This document shows positions 16,792-24,991 of a stretch of DNA of 64,000 nucleotides, one piece after another; position 1 is the first letter of the stretch; each line of letters opens with the position of its first letter. The notes below the pieces were generated by a model. The model was not told where the DNA came from, ran no database searches, and saw only the letters and a list, made by a program, of their open reading frames with translations. Origin of the DNA: an uncultured Sphingomonas sp. (lineage in GTDB: Bacteria; Pseudomonadota; Alphaproteobacteria; Sphingomonadales; Sphingomonadaceae); assembly GCA_913775315.1 (NCBI GenBank), contig CAJYIX010000010.1:1-64000 (forward strand), in the 5' to 3' direction. Position numbers and translations under genes: made by a program.

Positions 16792-18438
16792 TCAGCGTTT
16801 GCGCAACGCCTCGATCGTCGTGGCGAAGTTGATGACTTCGATATCGGTCCGGATGTGGAGCAGGCGGACGCCGCTGCCCGCCTTTGCGCGGTCGAGCGCC
16901 GCGGCGAAATCCTCGGTCCGGTCGATCGTCTCGGCGGTGGCGCCGTAAGCGCGGGCGAGCGCGGCGAAGTCGGGGTTGGACAGGCGCGTCGCCGACACGC
17001 GGCCGGGAAACTCGCGCTCCTGATGCATGCGGATCGTGCCGTAGCCGCTGTTGTCGACGACGAGGACGATCAGGTTCACGCCGTGCTGGACCGCGGTCGC
17101 CAGTTCCTGTCCGTTCATCAGGAAGTCGCCGTCGCCCGCGATCGCCGCCACGGTGCGACCCGGATAGCGCAGCGCCGCGGCGATCGCGGCCGGCGTGCCG
17201 TATCCCATCGCCCCGGCGGTCGGGGCGAGCTGGCTGCACGGCCCCGAATAGCGCCAGTAGCGATGCCACCAGCCCGAGAAATTGCCCGCGCCATTGCAGA
17301 TCATCGTGTCGGCGGGCAGCGCCTCCCGCATCACCTTCACGCACGGGCCGAGGTCCATCGGCACGCCGTCGCGGGGCTTGGGATCGGACCAGTCGAGCCA
17401 TTCGGCATGCGCCGCCGTTCCGCTGTCGAAATGCGGCAGGTCGCCGAGCGCATCGAGCGCCCGCGCGAAGCTGCGCATGTCGGCACAGATGGGCAGATCG
17501 GTGCGATAGACGCGGTTCAATTCTGTCGGGTCGGGGTGGACGTGGACGAGCGTCTGCCCCGGATGCTCGGGCGTGACGAGCGTATAGCCGTCGGTCGTCG
17601 CCTCCCCCAGCCGCGCGCCGACGACGATCAGGAGGTCGGCTTCCTTGATCCGCTTGGGGAGCAGCGGGCAGGGGCCGTAGCCGAGATTGCCGGCATAGAC
17701 GGGCATGTCGTTGGAGACCGAATCCTGCTGGCGGAACGCGGCGGCGACGGGCAGGCCGATGCGGGTGGCGGCGCTGGCGAACGCGGTGGCGGTGCCGTCG
17801 CACCAGCCCGCACCGCCGACGATCGCCACCGGCCGCTCCGCCCCGCGGATGAGCTCGGCGAGGCGGTCCATGGCGGCGGGGTCGGGTGCCTGACGCAGCT
17901 TCTCGACCCGCGCGCGATCCCCCACCTCGACTTCATCGAGCAGCATGTCCTCGGGGAGCGCGAGTACGACCGGGCCGGGGCGGCCGTTCATCGCGGTGGC
18001 ATAGGCGCGCGCAACATATTCGGGGATGCGCGATGCGTCGTCGATGCGGGCGGCCCATTTGGCGATCGGCGCGAACATCGCCTCGAAATCGATTTCTTGA
18101 AACGCCTCCCGGTGGCGCGTGCCGCGGTCGATGTCGCCGATGAACAGGATCATCGGCAGCGAGTCCTGCATCGCCACATGCACGCCGATCGAGGCATTGG
18201 TCGCCCCCGGCCCGCGCGTGACGAAGGCGATGCCCGGCCGCCCGGTCATCTTGCCGTCGGCCGACGCCATGAAGGTCACGCCGCCTTCCTGCCGGCATGT
18301 CACCACGTCGATCGCGGGCACGTCGACCAGCGCGTCAAGCACCGCGAGGAAGCTCTCGCCCGGCACCTGGAACAGTCGGTCGCAGCCCTGCGCCACCAGA
18401 TTGTCGACAAGAATGCGGCCGCCGGTACGAAGGGTCAC
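16792..18438 (-). CDS. Thiamine-pyrophosphate enzyme of the acetolactate-synthase type
   Basis: The 548-residue protein has the three-domain TPP-enzyme layout: N-terminal domain with catalytic Glu51 (TCRQEGG), a central domain (VAIVGGAGWCD to LIVVGARLGE), and a C-terminal TPP motif beginning GDGDFLMNG near residue 433 and ending VVDNSGYGT. It resembles ilvB-like and glyoxylate carboligase or sulfoacetaldehyde acetyltransferase relatives. No small regulatory ilvN is adjacent, so biosynthetic acetolactate synthase is unlikely. The specific reaction is unknown. Confidence 0.85.
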   Translation of the reverse strand: MTLRTGGRILVDNLVAQGCDRLFQVPGESFLAVLDALVDVPAIDVVTCRQEGGVTFMASADGKMTGRPGIAFVTRGPGATNASIGVHVAMQDSLPMILFIGDIDRGTRHREAFQEIDFEAMFAPIAKWAARIDDASRIPEYVARAYATAMNGRPGPVVLALPEDMLLDEVEVGDRARVEKLRQAPDPAAMDRLAELIRGAERPVAIVGGAGWCDGTATAFASAATRIGLPVAAAFRQQDSVSNDMPVYAGNLGYGPCPLLPKRIKEADLLIVVGARLGEATTDGYTLVTPEHPGQTLVHVHPDPTELNRVYRTDLPICADMRSFARALDALGDLPHFDSGTAAHAEWLDWSDPKPRDGVPMDLGPCVKVMREALPADTMICNGAGNFSGWWHRYWRYSGPCSQLAPTAGAMGYGTPAAIAAALRYPGRTVAAIAGDGDFLMNGQELATAVQHGVNLIVLVVDNSGYGTIRMHQEREFPGRVSATRLSNPDFAALARAYGATAETIDRTEDFAAALDRAKAGSGVRLLHIRTDIEVINFATTIEALRKR

Positions 18439-18492
18439 GAACGTCTCTCCCGATACTTTTGCGGCGGGTGTAACGGCGTTCGCCGGGCGGCG

Positions 18493-19641
18493 CTATGCCT
18501 CCGCCGCGATGCCGTGCGCCTCGACCGCACCGAGCAACGCCGTTAGTGCCGCGCGCTCTTCCTCGGCGATATCGGGGCGCCAGATCTCGAACAGCAGCAC
18601 CACGCGGTCGCCGGTGCCGCGATTCCAGGCTTCATGCTCGAAACTGTCGTCGAAGATCAGGAGCTCGCCCTCCCGCCACTCGCGCGTGTCGGCACCCACG
18701 CGTATCCCGCAGCCATCGGGCACGATCAGCGGCAGGTGGCAGATGAGGCGCGTGTTGAAGACGCCGTGATGCGGGCGGATATGCGTGCCGGGCTTGAGGC
18801 GGGAAAAAAGCGCCATCGGCGACCGCGTGCCGATCGCCGGCTGCGGCGCTTGCGCCAGAGCGGCCATCGTGGCGGGGCAGCGCGCGGCGTGAACCGGGTG
18901 GGGCTGGCCCCCCTCGAACAGGTGGACCGCGCCCCATGCGGGGTCGTCGAGCAGATGGTTGGCGGGCGGCGGCTGGTCGGGGATCGAGCGAACATAGGGG
19001 GCGAACGCCTCGTCCCCCGCCAGCAGCGCCAGCAGTTCCTCGCGGATATTGGCGGTCGCCGCCTCGACCGCCGGCACCCAGTCGAACGCGGCCCGCTCGA
19101 AGAAGGCGCGCTGGGCGAGGCCGGGATAATAGAACATCGACGGCTGCTGGAGGTACAGCTCGCGCCGGCCGAGCAGCAGCTCGATCGCCTCCCCGACGCG
19201 CGGGGGAAGGTCGCCGCCGTCGAGCCCCGCACCGTCAATCGCCGCTGCGAGCGTGGCGGCGAACCGTTCGCCTGCGCCCGCGACGAACGTGCGCGCGTCG
19301 GCGATGGCGGCGTCGAAGCTGGCCGGCGGCGGGCTGTGATCGGCGACCGCGAGCGCGGTGGCATAGAAGCGGACCGCCGCGCGATCGTCGCCGGTCCGCC
19401 GTTCGAGCGCGGCGCGCGCCAGCAGCGCGGACAGGTGCCGCGGCGCGCGGCGCAGCGCTTCGGCAAGGGCCGCCCGCTCGCCATTTACATCGCCCCGCCG
19501 CTGCTCGATCCCGGCCAGCAAGACGCACGGATCCGCCTCGCCCGGCGCGGCCGCCATCAGCCGCACGAGCATCGCCCGCGCCCGGTCGAAGTCGCCCGCG
19601 CGGGCGAGATTGAGGGCGGCGGGCAGCGAATCGATGGCCAT
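18493..19641 (-). CDS. Aspartyl/asparaginyl beta-hydroxylase domain protein with TPR N-terminus
   Basis: Of 382 residues, about 1-110 are TPR-like helical repeats (ARAGDFDRARAMLVRLM, LARAALERRTGDDRAAVRFY). The C-terminal half is an AspH-type 2-oxoglutarate/Fe(II) oxygenase: RPHHGVFNTRLICHLPL, then CGIRVG, then WREGELLIFDDSFEHEAWN, giving the two iron-binding histidines of the family. The protein substrate is unknown. It is the first gene of a minus-strand run with the TPP enzyme (54-base gap) and the exported hydrolase. Confidence 0.85.
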   Translation of the reverse strand: MAIDSLPAALNLARAGDFDRARAMLVRLMAAAPGEADPCVLLAGIEQRRGDVNGERAALAEALRRAPRHLSALLARAALERRTGDDRAAVRFYATALAVADHSPPPASFDAAIADARTFVAGAGERFAATLAAAIDGAGLDGGDLPPRVGEAIELLLGRRELYLQQPSMFYYPGLAQRAFFERAAFDWVPAVEAATANIREELLALLAGDEAFAPYVRSIPDQPPPANHLLDDPAWGAVHLFEGGQPHPVHAARCPATMAALAQAPQPAIGTRSPMALFSRLKPGTHIRPHHGVFNTRLICHLPLIVPDGCGIRVGADTREWREGELLIFDDSFEHEAWNRGTGDRVVLLFEIWRPDIAEEERAALTALLGAVEAHGIAAEA

Positions 19642-19762
19642 GATCGAAGTTAGGCATGCCGCGCGGTGGCCCGCAATCTTCGGCGATTGCGCGCGCCGTT
19701 TCTCCTTTGTAGTCAGCCGCCAAATGCTCGGCCGACAGGCGAGCCCGGAGAAGGATCAGCCC

Positions 19763-20470
19763 ATGCAGAAGCTCTACCCCGATGCCGCCGCCGCGCTCGA
19801 AGGCTTGCTGCACGACGGGATGACGATCTGCGCGGGCGGCTTCGGCCTGTGCGGGATCCCGGAACGGCTGATCGACGCGATCCGCGCGTCGGGGGTCCGC
19901 GACTTGACGATCGCCAGCAACAATGCGGGCATCGACAATGAGGGCCTCGGCAAGCTCCTTCGCACGCGCCAGGTGAAGAAGATGATCTCGTCCTATGTGG
20001 GCGAGAACAAGGAGTTCGAGCGCCAATATCTGGCCGGAGAGCTCGAGGTCGAGTTCTGTCCGCAGGGGACGCTCGCCGAACGCTGCCGTGCGGGCGGGGC
20101 GGGCATCCCCGGTTTCTATACGAAGACCGGCGTCGGCACGAAGGTGGCCGAGGGCAAGGAGACGAAGGTCTTCGATGGGGAGGAATATATCCTCGAGCGC
20201 GGCATTCGCGCCGACCTGTCGATCATCAAGGGCTGGAAGGCGGACGAGATGGGCAACCTCATTTTCCGCAAGACCGCGCGGAACTTCAACCAGCCGATGG
20301 CGACCGCGGCGAACATCTGCGTTGCCGAGGTCGAGGAAGTGGTGCCCGTCGGCAGCCTCGACCCCGACGCGATCCACCTGCCTGGGATCTATGTGAAGCG
20401 GATGATCGTCGGCGCGCCGTACGACAAGAAGATCGAGTTTCGCACCGTGCGCGAGCGGGCGACGGCGTGA
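19763..20470 (+). CDS. scoA: 3-oxoacid CoA-transferase, subunit A
   Basis: I start at the ATG at 19763 (235 residues) after GGAGAAGG. Motifs AGGFGLCGIPERLIDAI and SNNAGIDNEGLGKLL mark the SCOT alpha subunit. With subunit B it transfers CoA from succinyl-CoA to acetoacetate or similar ketoacids. The subunit B gene is not next to it: a phosphatase gene (20467-21330) lies between, overlapping this stop by four bases. Upstream, GCAATC-N6-GATTGC (19673-19690) is a possible operator in the divergent region. Confidence 0.93.
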   Translation: MQKLYPDAAAALEGLLHDGMTICAGGFGLCGIPERLIDAIRASGVRDLTIASNNAGIDNEGLGKLLRTRQVKKMISSYVGENKEFERQYLAGELEVEFCPQGTLAERCRAGGAGIPGFYTKTGVGTKVAEGKETKVFDGEEYILERGIRADLSIIKGWKADEMGNLIFRKTARNFNQPMATAANICVAEVEEVVPVGSLDPDAIHLPGIYVKRMIVGAPYDKKIEFRTVRERATA

Positions 20471-21330
20471 TCCGGGGGCTAATGCTGGGCGGCGCGGCGC
20501 TGGCGCTGTCGGGTTGTGCGGCGACCCCGCCGCCGGCGGCGACCGCTGCGGCGCCGACGCAGCCGGGGCGGCAGTATCGCTGGCAGCTCGGCTCGGGCGA
20601 GGCGGCGGTGCTGTCGCGGCAGGCGCATATGGCGATGGCCGCGTTCGCAGCCGCGCATGCGAAGGGGCCGGCGTCTAGCGTCGTGCTCGCCGCCGGATCG
20701 ACCCCGGCCGATCCCGTCTTCGCCGGCTGCGGCAACCGCCCGCGCGCGGTGGTCTACGACATCGACGAGACGGTGCTGCTCAACACCGGCGCGAACTACG
20801 ACAGCGCGGTGCGCGGTGACCCGCCGTTCGACCCCGCGCGCTGGGCGGCGTGGGAGCGGGACGGCGCGAACGCGGTCGAGCCGGTGCCCGGCGTGGTCGA
20901 GGCGATCGCCGCGATCCGCGCGGCGGGCGTGACCGTCGTCTTCAATTCCAACCGCGACCGCTCGGCCGCGGCCCCCACCGCCGCAGCGCTCGCCTCGGTC
21001 GGGATCGACAATGCGGTGCCGGGCGAGACCTTGTACCTGAAGGGCGATGTCGCGCCGGGATCGGCCAAGGACCCGCGCCGCGCCGCGATCGACACGAAAT
21101 ATTGCGTGATCGCGATGGCGGGCGACAATCTCGGCGACTTCGCCGATGCGTTCAACGACAAGGCGTTGTCGACGCCCGCGCGCCGCGCGCTCGCCCAGAA
21201 CGCCCGGATCAGTCCGCTCTGGGGCAATGGCTGGTTCCTCATTCCCAACGCGCTCTACGGCGGATGGGAAGGCGGGACCTTCGACGATCTGTTTCCCGCC
21301 GACAAGCGCTGGACGCCAAAGGAGAAGTAA
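20467..21330 (+). CDS. HAD-superfamily class B/C acid phosphatase lipoprotein
   Basis: This 287-residue protein starts at a GTG overlapping scoA (GTGA). A lipobox LSGC puts the lipidated Cys at residue 17. HAD motifs are [14 protein letters not shown] (motif I), [10 protein letters not shown] (motif II) and [14 protein letters not shown] (motif III/IV), as in lipoprotein e(P4)/AphA-like 5'-nucleotidases. It should act at the periplasmic side of the outer membrane, releasing phosphate from nucleotides or other esters. Its placement between two CoA-transferase subunit genes is odd, since no shared pathway is evident. Confidence 0.88.
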   Translation: MIRGLMLGGAALALSGCAATPPPAATAAAPTQPGRQYRWQLGSGEAAVLSRQAHMAMAAFAAAHAKGPASSVVLAAGSTPADPVFAGCGNRPRAVVYDIDETVLLNTGANYDSAVRGDPPFDPARWAAWERDGANAVEPVPGVVEAIAAIRAAGVTVVFNSNRDRSAAAPTAAALASVGIDNAVPGETLYLKGDVAPGSAKDPRRAAIDTKYCVIAMAGDNLGDFADAFNDKALSTPARRALAQNARISPLWGNGWFLIPNALYGGWEGGTFDDLFPADKRWTPKEK

Positions 21331-21331
21331 G

Positions 21332-21979
21332 ATGCCCTGGACACGCGACGACATGGCGGCGCGCGCGGCGCGCGAGCTGCGCGACGGCTTCTACGTCAAT
21401 CTCGGCATCGGCATCCCGACACTGGTGGCGAACCATATCCCAGAGGGCGTGACCGTGACGCTCCAGTCGGAGAACGGGATGCTCGGCATCGGGCCGTTTC
21501 CCTATGCCGGCGAGGAGGATCCCGACCTCATCAACGCCGGCAAGCAGACGATCAGCGAGCTGCCGCACTCGGTTTATTTCAGCTCGGCCGACAGCTTCGC
21601 GATGATCCGCGGCGGGCATATCGACCTCACCGTGCTCGGCGCGATGGAGGTGAGCCAAGGCGGCGACATCGCCAACTGGATGATCCCGGGCAAGATGATC
21701 AAGGGCATGGGCGGCGCCATGGATCTCGTCGCCGGGGTCAAGAAGATCATCGTCGTCATGGAGCACAATGCCAAGGACGGCAGCCCCAAGTTCATCCCCG
21801 ACTGCACGCTGCCGCTCACGGGTAGGAACGTCGTCGACATGATCGTCACCGACCTCTGCGTCTTCCAGCGCGCCGACCATGACAGCCCGTTCCGGCTGGT
21901 CGAACTGGCGCCCGGCGTGACGGCCGAGGAAGTCGCCGCCAAGACCACCGCCAGCTACGAGGTGGCCGTCGCGGCCTGA
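21332..21979 (+). CDS. scoB: 3-oxoacid CoA-transferase, subunit B
   Basis: From the ATG at 21332 the product has 215 residues. The catalytic glutamate that forms the CoA thioester is Glu47 in [11 protein letters not shown]. Further family segments are [20 protein letters not shown] and [20 protein letters not shown]. It starts one base after the phosphatase stop, with a GGAGAAG ribosome site inside the end of that gene, so the three genes form one operon. Confidence 0.93.
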   Translation: MPWTRDDMAARAARELRDGFYVNLGIGIPTLVANHIPEGVTVTLQSENGMLGIGPFPYAGEEDPDLINAGKQTISELPHSVYFSSADSFAMIRGGHIDLTVLGAMEVSQGGDIANWMIPGKMIKGMGGAMDLVAGVKKIIVVMEHNAKDGSPKFIPDCTLPLTGRNVVDMIVTDLCVFQRADHDSPFRLVELAPGVTAEEVAAKTTASYEVAVAA

Positions 21980-22007
21980 CCGGCCGCCTGTTCGAGTGAG
22001 GTATCCC

Positions 22008-22724
22008 ATGCGTATCCAGACTGCCGCGATCCTGATCGCCGCCACCGCCTTCGCCATGCCGGCATCGGCCGTCGCCGCCGATTTCCCGGACATTCCCGAG
22101 CCGATGGTGTTCGACATGATCCGGCCGCTGAGCGCGAAGCGCGGCGAGCTCGAGGTCAACGCGCTCGCCACGACGCCGCTGTCGGGCCAGCCGCGGGTCG
22201 TCGAATGGGCGCCCGAGATCGAATATGCCGTCGCCGACGGCTTCGCGCTCGAATTCGAACTGCCGTTTGAGAATGCCCGCCTGACCGAACTGAAGCTCGG
22301 CGTGCAGAAGACGTTCGGGACGATGGACAATGGTCGCATCGCCCACGGCGTTCAGTATCTCGGCATCTACGACCGCCACGACGACAGCGCGTCGCACGCC
22401 GTCCTCTACATGCTGGGGCGGCGGCACAGCGAGAAGCTGAGCACGATGTCGATGGTCGGGGTCGGCGACGTGCGGGTCGGCCAGCCCGAGAGCACCGCCG
22501 GCCTGCTCGTCAACCATTCGACCTTCTACCACCTCGCCGACGACCGGATCGCGGGGCTCGAACTCAATTACAAGTCCGGGCGCGACGGTGGCGTGCTGGC
22601 GATGCCGCAATATCACGGTGCGCTGGCGCGAAAGGTCGCGTTTCAAGCGGGGGCGGGGCTCGACAAGCAACGCGGCGCGCGGGCGCGACCGGTCGCGGGA
22701 CTGCGCGTGATCCGCGAGTTCTAG
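22008..22724 (+). CDS. Secreted protein, possibly an outer-membrane barrel
   Basis: The 238-residue product has a clear signal peptide (MRIQTAAILIAATAFAMPAS, cut near AVAA). The mature part alternates polar and hydrophobic residues in beta-strand fashion (FALEFELPFENARLTELKLG). That suggests a small barrel or beta sandwich, but I recognise no family. A GTG at 21996 is an in-frame alternative start without merit. It follows scoB by 28 bases and may be co-transcribed; its stop overlaps the convergent cupin gene by four bases. Confidence 0.6.
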   Translation: MRIQTAAILIAATAFAMPASAVAADFPDIPEPMVFDMIRPLSAKRGELEVNALATTPLSGQPRVVEWAPEIEYAVADGFALEFELPFENARLTELKLGVQKTFGTMDNGRIAHGVQYLGIYDRHDDSASHAVLYMLGRRHSEKLSTMSMVGVGDVRVGQPESTAGLLVNHSTFYHLADDRIAGLELNYKSGRDGGVLAMPQYHGALARKVAFQAGAGLDKQRGARARPVAGLRVIREF

Positions 22725-23185
22725 AACGGCTCGCCGGTCACCGGATCGCGTTCCGGGACCGGCACCGCGGCGATGCGGGCGTGGATCGCGACGTCGGCGG
22801 GCGTCGTCACCACGTCCCATTCCTGTCCGGCGGGATAGGCGCCGACGACGCCGAAGTCGTCGCTCGCCTCCTCACATTTGTGGCCGGTGCCCGCAGGGAG
22901 CATCAGCGCGTCGCCCGCGGCGATCTCGACCGTCTCGCCGCCCGGCCCGCCGATCGTCAGCGTCGCGCGGCCGGCATAGCAGCCCAGCACCTCATGCGCG
23001 GTCGAATGATAGTGGTGATAGTCGAACACGCCGTCCCGCCATTGCGGCGGCCAGCCATTCGCGGCGAACCGCGCCTCGAACGCCGCGCCGCGATCGGAAC
23101 CGTCGACGGCCGCCGGGTAGAGCCGGACCGCCAGCGCCGGGTTGTTGGGGATGCCGCCACGCGATTCCAGCATCAGGCGCCGCAT
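22721..23185 (-). CDS. Cupin-domain protein
   Basis: The 154-residue protein has both cupin motifs: motif 1 in DYHHYHSTAHEVLGCYAG (two His and Glu as metal ligands) and motif 2 in GDALMLPAGTGHKC (third His). A single-domain cupin of this type binds a metal and a small acid or sugar ligand; the substrate is not indicated. It lies four bases after the stop of the secreted-protein gene at 23190 on the same strand. Confidence 0.85.
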   Translation of the reverse strand: MRRLMLESRGGIPNNPALAVRLYPAAVDGSDRGAAFEARFAANGWPPQWRDGVFDYHHYHSTAHEVLGCYAGRATLTIGGPGGETVEIAAGDALMLPAGTGHKCEEASDDFGVVGAYPAGQEWDVVTTPADVAIHARIAAVPVPERDPVTGEPF

Positions 23186-23189
23186 CGGT

Positions 23190-23615
23190 TCAGTCCTTTC
23201 GGAAATAGACGCCCGACTTGCCCTTGATCCCGTCGGGTTCGTACGCGCCCCAGGTGGTGACGACCCCGCGCTTGCCGCGCGTCAGGGTGAACAACGTCGC
23301 GCCGGGCTTGTACTGCGCCACGCCATATTGGTTGGTGGTGCCACCGTCGGCGTAGCCTTTGAACGCGATGCGAAGGCCGTTCGCGGTGGGCGTAGCAGTG
23401 CAGCGGATATCCTCGTTCGACTGGAACCCCTCGGCGGTCAGCCGGCAACCGCCCCGGCCGAGCGTCAGCCGATGCTCAACGCCGATCGCATAGCCTTGGC
23501 CCACAGCGTCGCGGCCCAGATCGGATTCGAAGACATAGGTGCCGTTCCAACCCGGCTGCGCCATTGCCGGTGCCGCCGTCATCATCGCCATCGCCGTGAT
23601 CGTCACTTTGCGCAT
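23190..23615 (-). CDS. Small secreted protein of unknown function
   Basis: From the ATG at 23615 the product has 141 residues with a signal peptide (MRKVTITAMAMMTAAPAMAQ, cut near AMA). The mature part is rich in Gly, Thr and aromatic residues, with two cysteines (Cys in GGCRLTAEG and EDIRCTATP) that could form a disulfide. The segment GYAIGVEHRLTLGRGG suggests a beta sandwich. The open frame upstream to 23870 overlaps the MFS gene and is not used. It precedes the cupin gene, four bases apart. Confidence 0.65.
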   Translation of the reverse strand: MRKVTITAMAMMTAAPAMAQPGWNGTYVFESDLGRDAVGQGYAIGVEHRLTLGRGGCRLTAEGFQSNEDIRCTATPTANGLRIAFKGYADGGTTNQYGVAQYKPGATLFTLTRGKRGVVTTWGAYEPDGIKGKSGVYFRKD

Positions 23616-23679
23616 CGTCTCTCTCCCTCGATCCGCGAAGGCTATGCCCGGCTCCAGAACGATCGGCTGAATGCGCGGT

Positions 23680-24933
23680 TCAGCTGGGCGAAAGGCCGTC
23701 CTTCGTTTCCGGGATGAACAGCGCGTAGAAGATGAGGCCCGCCGCGCCGACGCCCGCCAGCGTCCAGTAAGCCGGACCGAAACCGCCGAGCACGACGATC
23801 GACCCGGCAAGGCTGGCAGACAGCGCGCCGCCAAGGCCCTGCACCGTCGCCACCGCGCCCTGCGCGACATTGAAGCGGCCGGTGCCGCGCGTCATGTCGG
23901 CGATGACGATCGGGAACAGCGCACCGAAGATGCCCGCGCCGATCCCGTCGAGCAGCTGCACGCCGAGCAGCCAGGCGGGCGCGTCCGACAGCGGGTAGAG
24001 GAACCCCCGCAGCGTCAGCATCGCGAAGGCGGCGAGGAACAGCGGCTTGCGCCCCCAGCGGTCGGTGCGCGCGCCGACGACCAGCGCGACGGGCACCATC
24101 ACCACCTGCGCCCCGACGATGCACGCGGCGACGAGCGAGGTCGCACTGCCGCTGCCGACGATCCGCGCCAGCTGCTGGCCGACGGTGGGCAGCATCGCCG
24201 CGTTCGACAGGTGGAAGAGGAACGCGGCGAAAGTGAAGGCAGCGATCGTCGGATGATTGCGCAGCGTCGCGAAGATCGACTGCGGCGGGCCCTTGTCCTC
24301 GCCGTCCCCCATGCCGCGCGCGACGCGGTGGTCGATCGCCCTGGGGTCGATCATCAGCGTCGCGCCGATGCTGAGCATCGCGAACAGGCCCATCAGCCAG
24401 AACACCACCTGCGGCCCGAAGCTGAAGGCGAGCACGCCCGCCAGCCCCGCCGACACCGCGTTGCCGGCATGGTTGAACGCTTCGTTCCGGCCGACGCGGC
24501 GGGTGAAGAGCTTCGGCCCGACGATGCCGAGCGAGATCGCGGCGATGGCGGGCGCGAACACTGCGGCGGCGACCGCCGCGACCGACTGGCCGATGACGAC
24601 GGGGGCGAAGCCATCGACCAGCGGCAGCGAGATCGACGACAGCGTCACCGCGACCGCCGCCGCGACGAGCAGCGCGCGCTTGGCATGGATGCGGTCGACG
24701 AGCCCGCCCGCCGGCGCCTGCGCGATCAGGCCGGCAATCCCGGCGATCGTCATCACCGCGCCCGCGCTCGCCTCCGACCAGCCATGGCTCGGCCCGCGCA
24801 CCGCGACGAGATAGATGGCGAGATACGGCCCCAGCCCGTCGCGCACGTCGGCCAGCACGGCGTTGAGCGCATCGAGTGCGATCAGCGAGCGACGGTTGGG
24901 GGTCGGGTGCGGCAAGCGGCGGCCTTCCTGCAT
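23680..24933 (-). CDS. Major facilitator superfamily transporter
   Basis: The 417-residue protein has about twelve hydrophobic helices. The MFS loop motif between helices 2 and 3 reads GGLVDRIHAKRALLV, and its repeat in the second half is GARTDRWGRKPLFL. It resembles the MFS proteins annotated as drug or sugar exporters, but the substrate is not clear. A GC-rich hairpin (24954-24978) separates it from the upstream S10 peptidase gene, so it may have its own promoter. Confidence 0.88.
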   Translation of the reverse strand: MQEGRRLPHPTPNRRSLIALDALNAVLADVRDGLGPYLAIYLVAVRGPSHGWSEASAGAVMTIAGIAGLIAQAPAGGLVDRIHAKRALLVAAAVAVTLSSISLPLVDGFAPVVIGQSVAAVAAAVFAPAIAAISLGIVGPKLFTRRVGRNEAFNHAGNAVSAGLAGVLAFSFGPQVVFWLMGLFAMLSIGATLMIDPRAIDHRVARGMGDGEDKGPPQSIFATLRNHPTIAAFTFAAFLFHLSNAAMLPTVGQQLARIVGSGSATSLVAACIVGAQVVMVPVALVVGARTDRWGRKPLFLAAFAMLTLRGFLYPLSDAPAWLLGVQLLDGIGAGIFGALFPIVIADMTRGTGRFNVAQGAVATVQGLGGALSASLAGSIVVLGGFGPAYWTLAGVGAAGLIFYALFIPETKDGLSPS

Positions 24934-24953
24934 CGAGGTCGCCGGTTGAACGC

Positions 24954-24978
24954 GCCGCGCGCGCTTGTGGCGCGCGGC
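24954..24978. terminator. Possible terminator hairpin between S10 peptidase and MFS genes
   Basis: GCCGCGCGC (24954-24962) pairs perfectly with GCGCGCGGC (24970-24978) around a seven-base loop. No T-run follows on the minus strand, so it may attenuate rather than terminate. Confidence 0.35.
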
Positions 24979-24991
24979 TTGGTCCGCTTTC

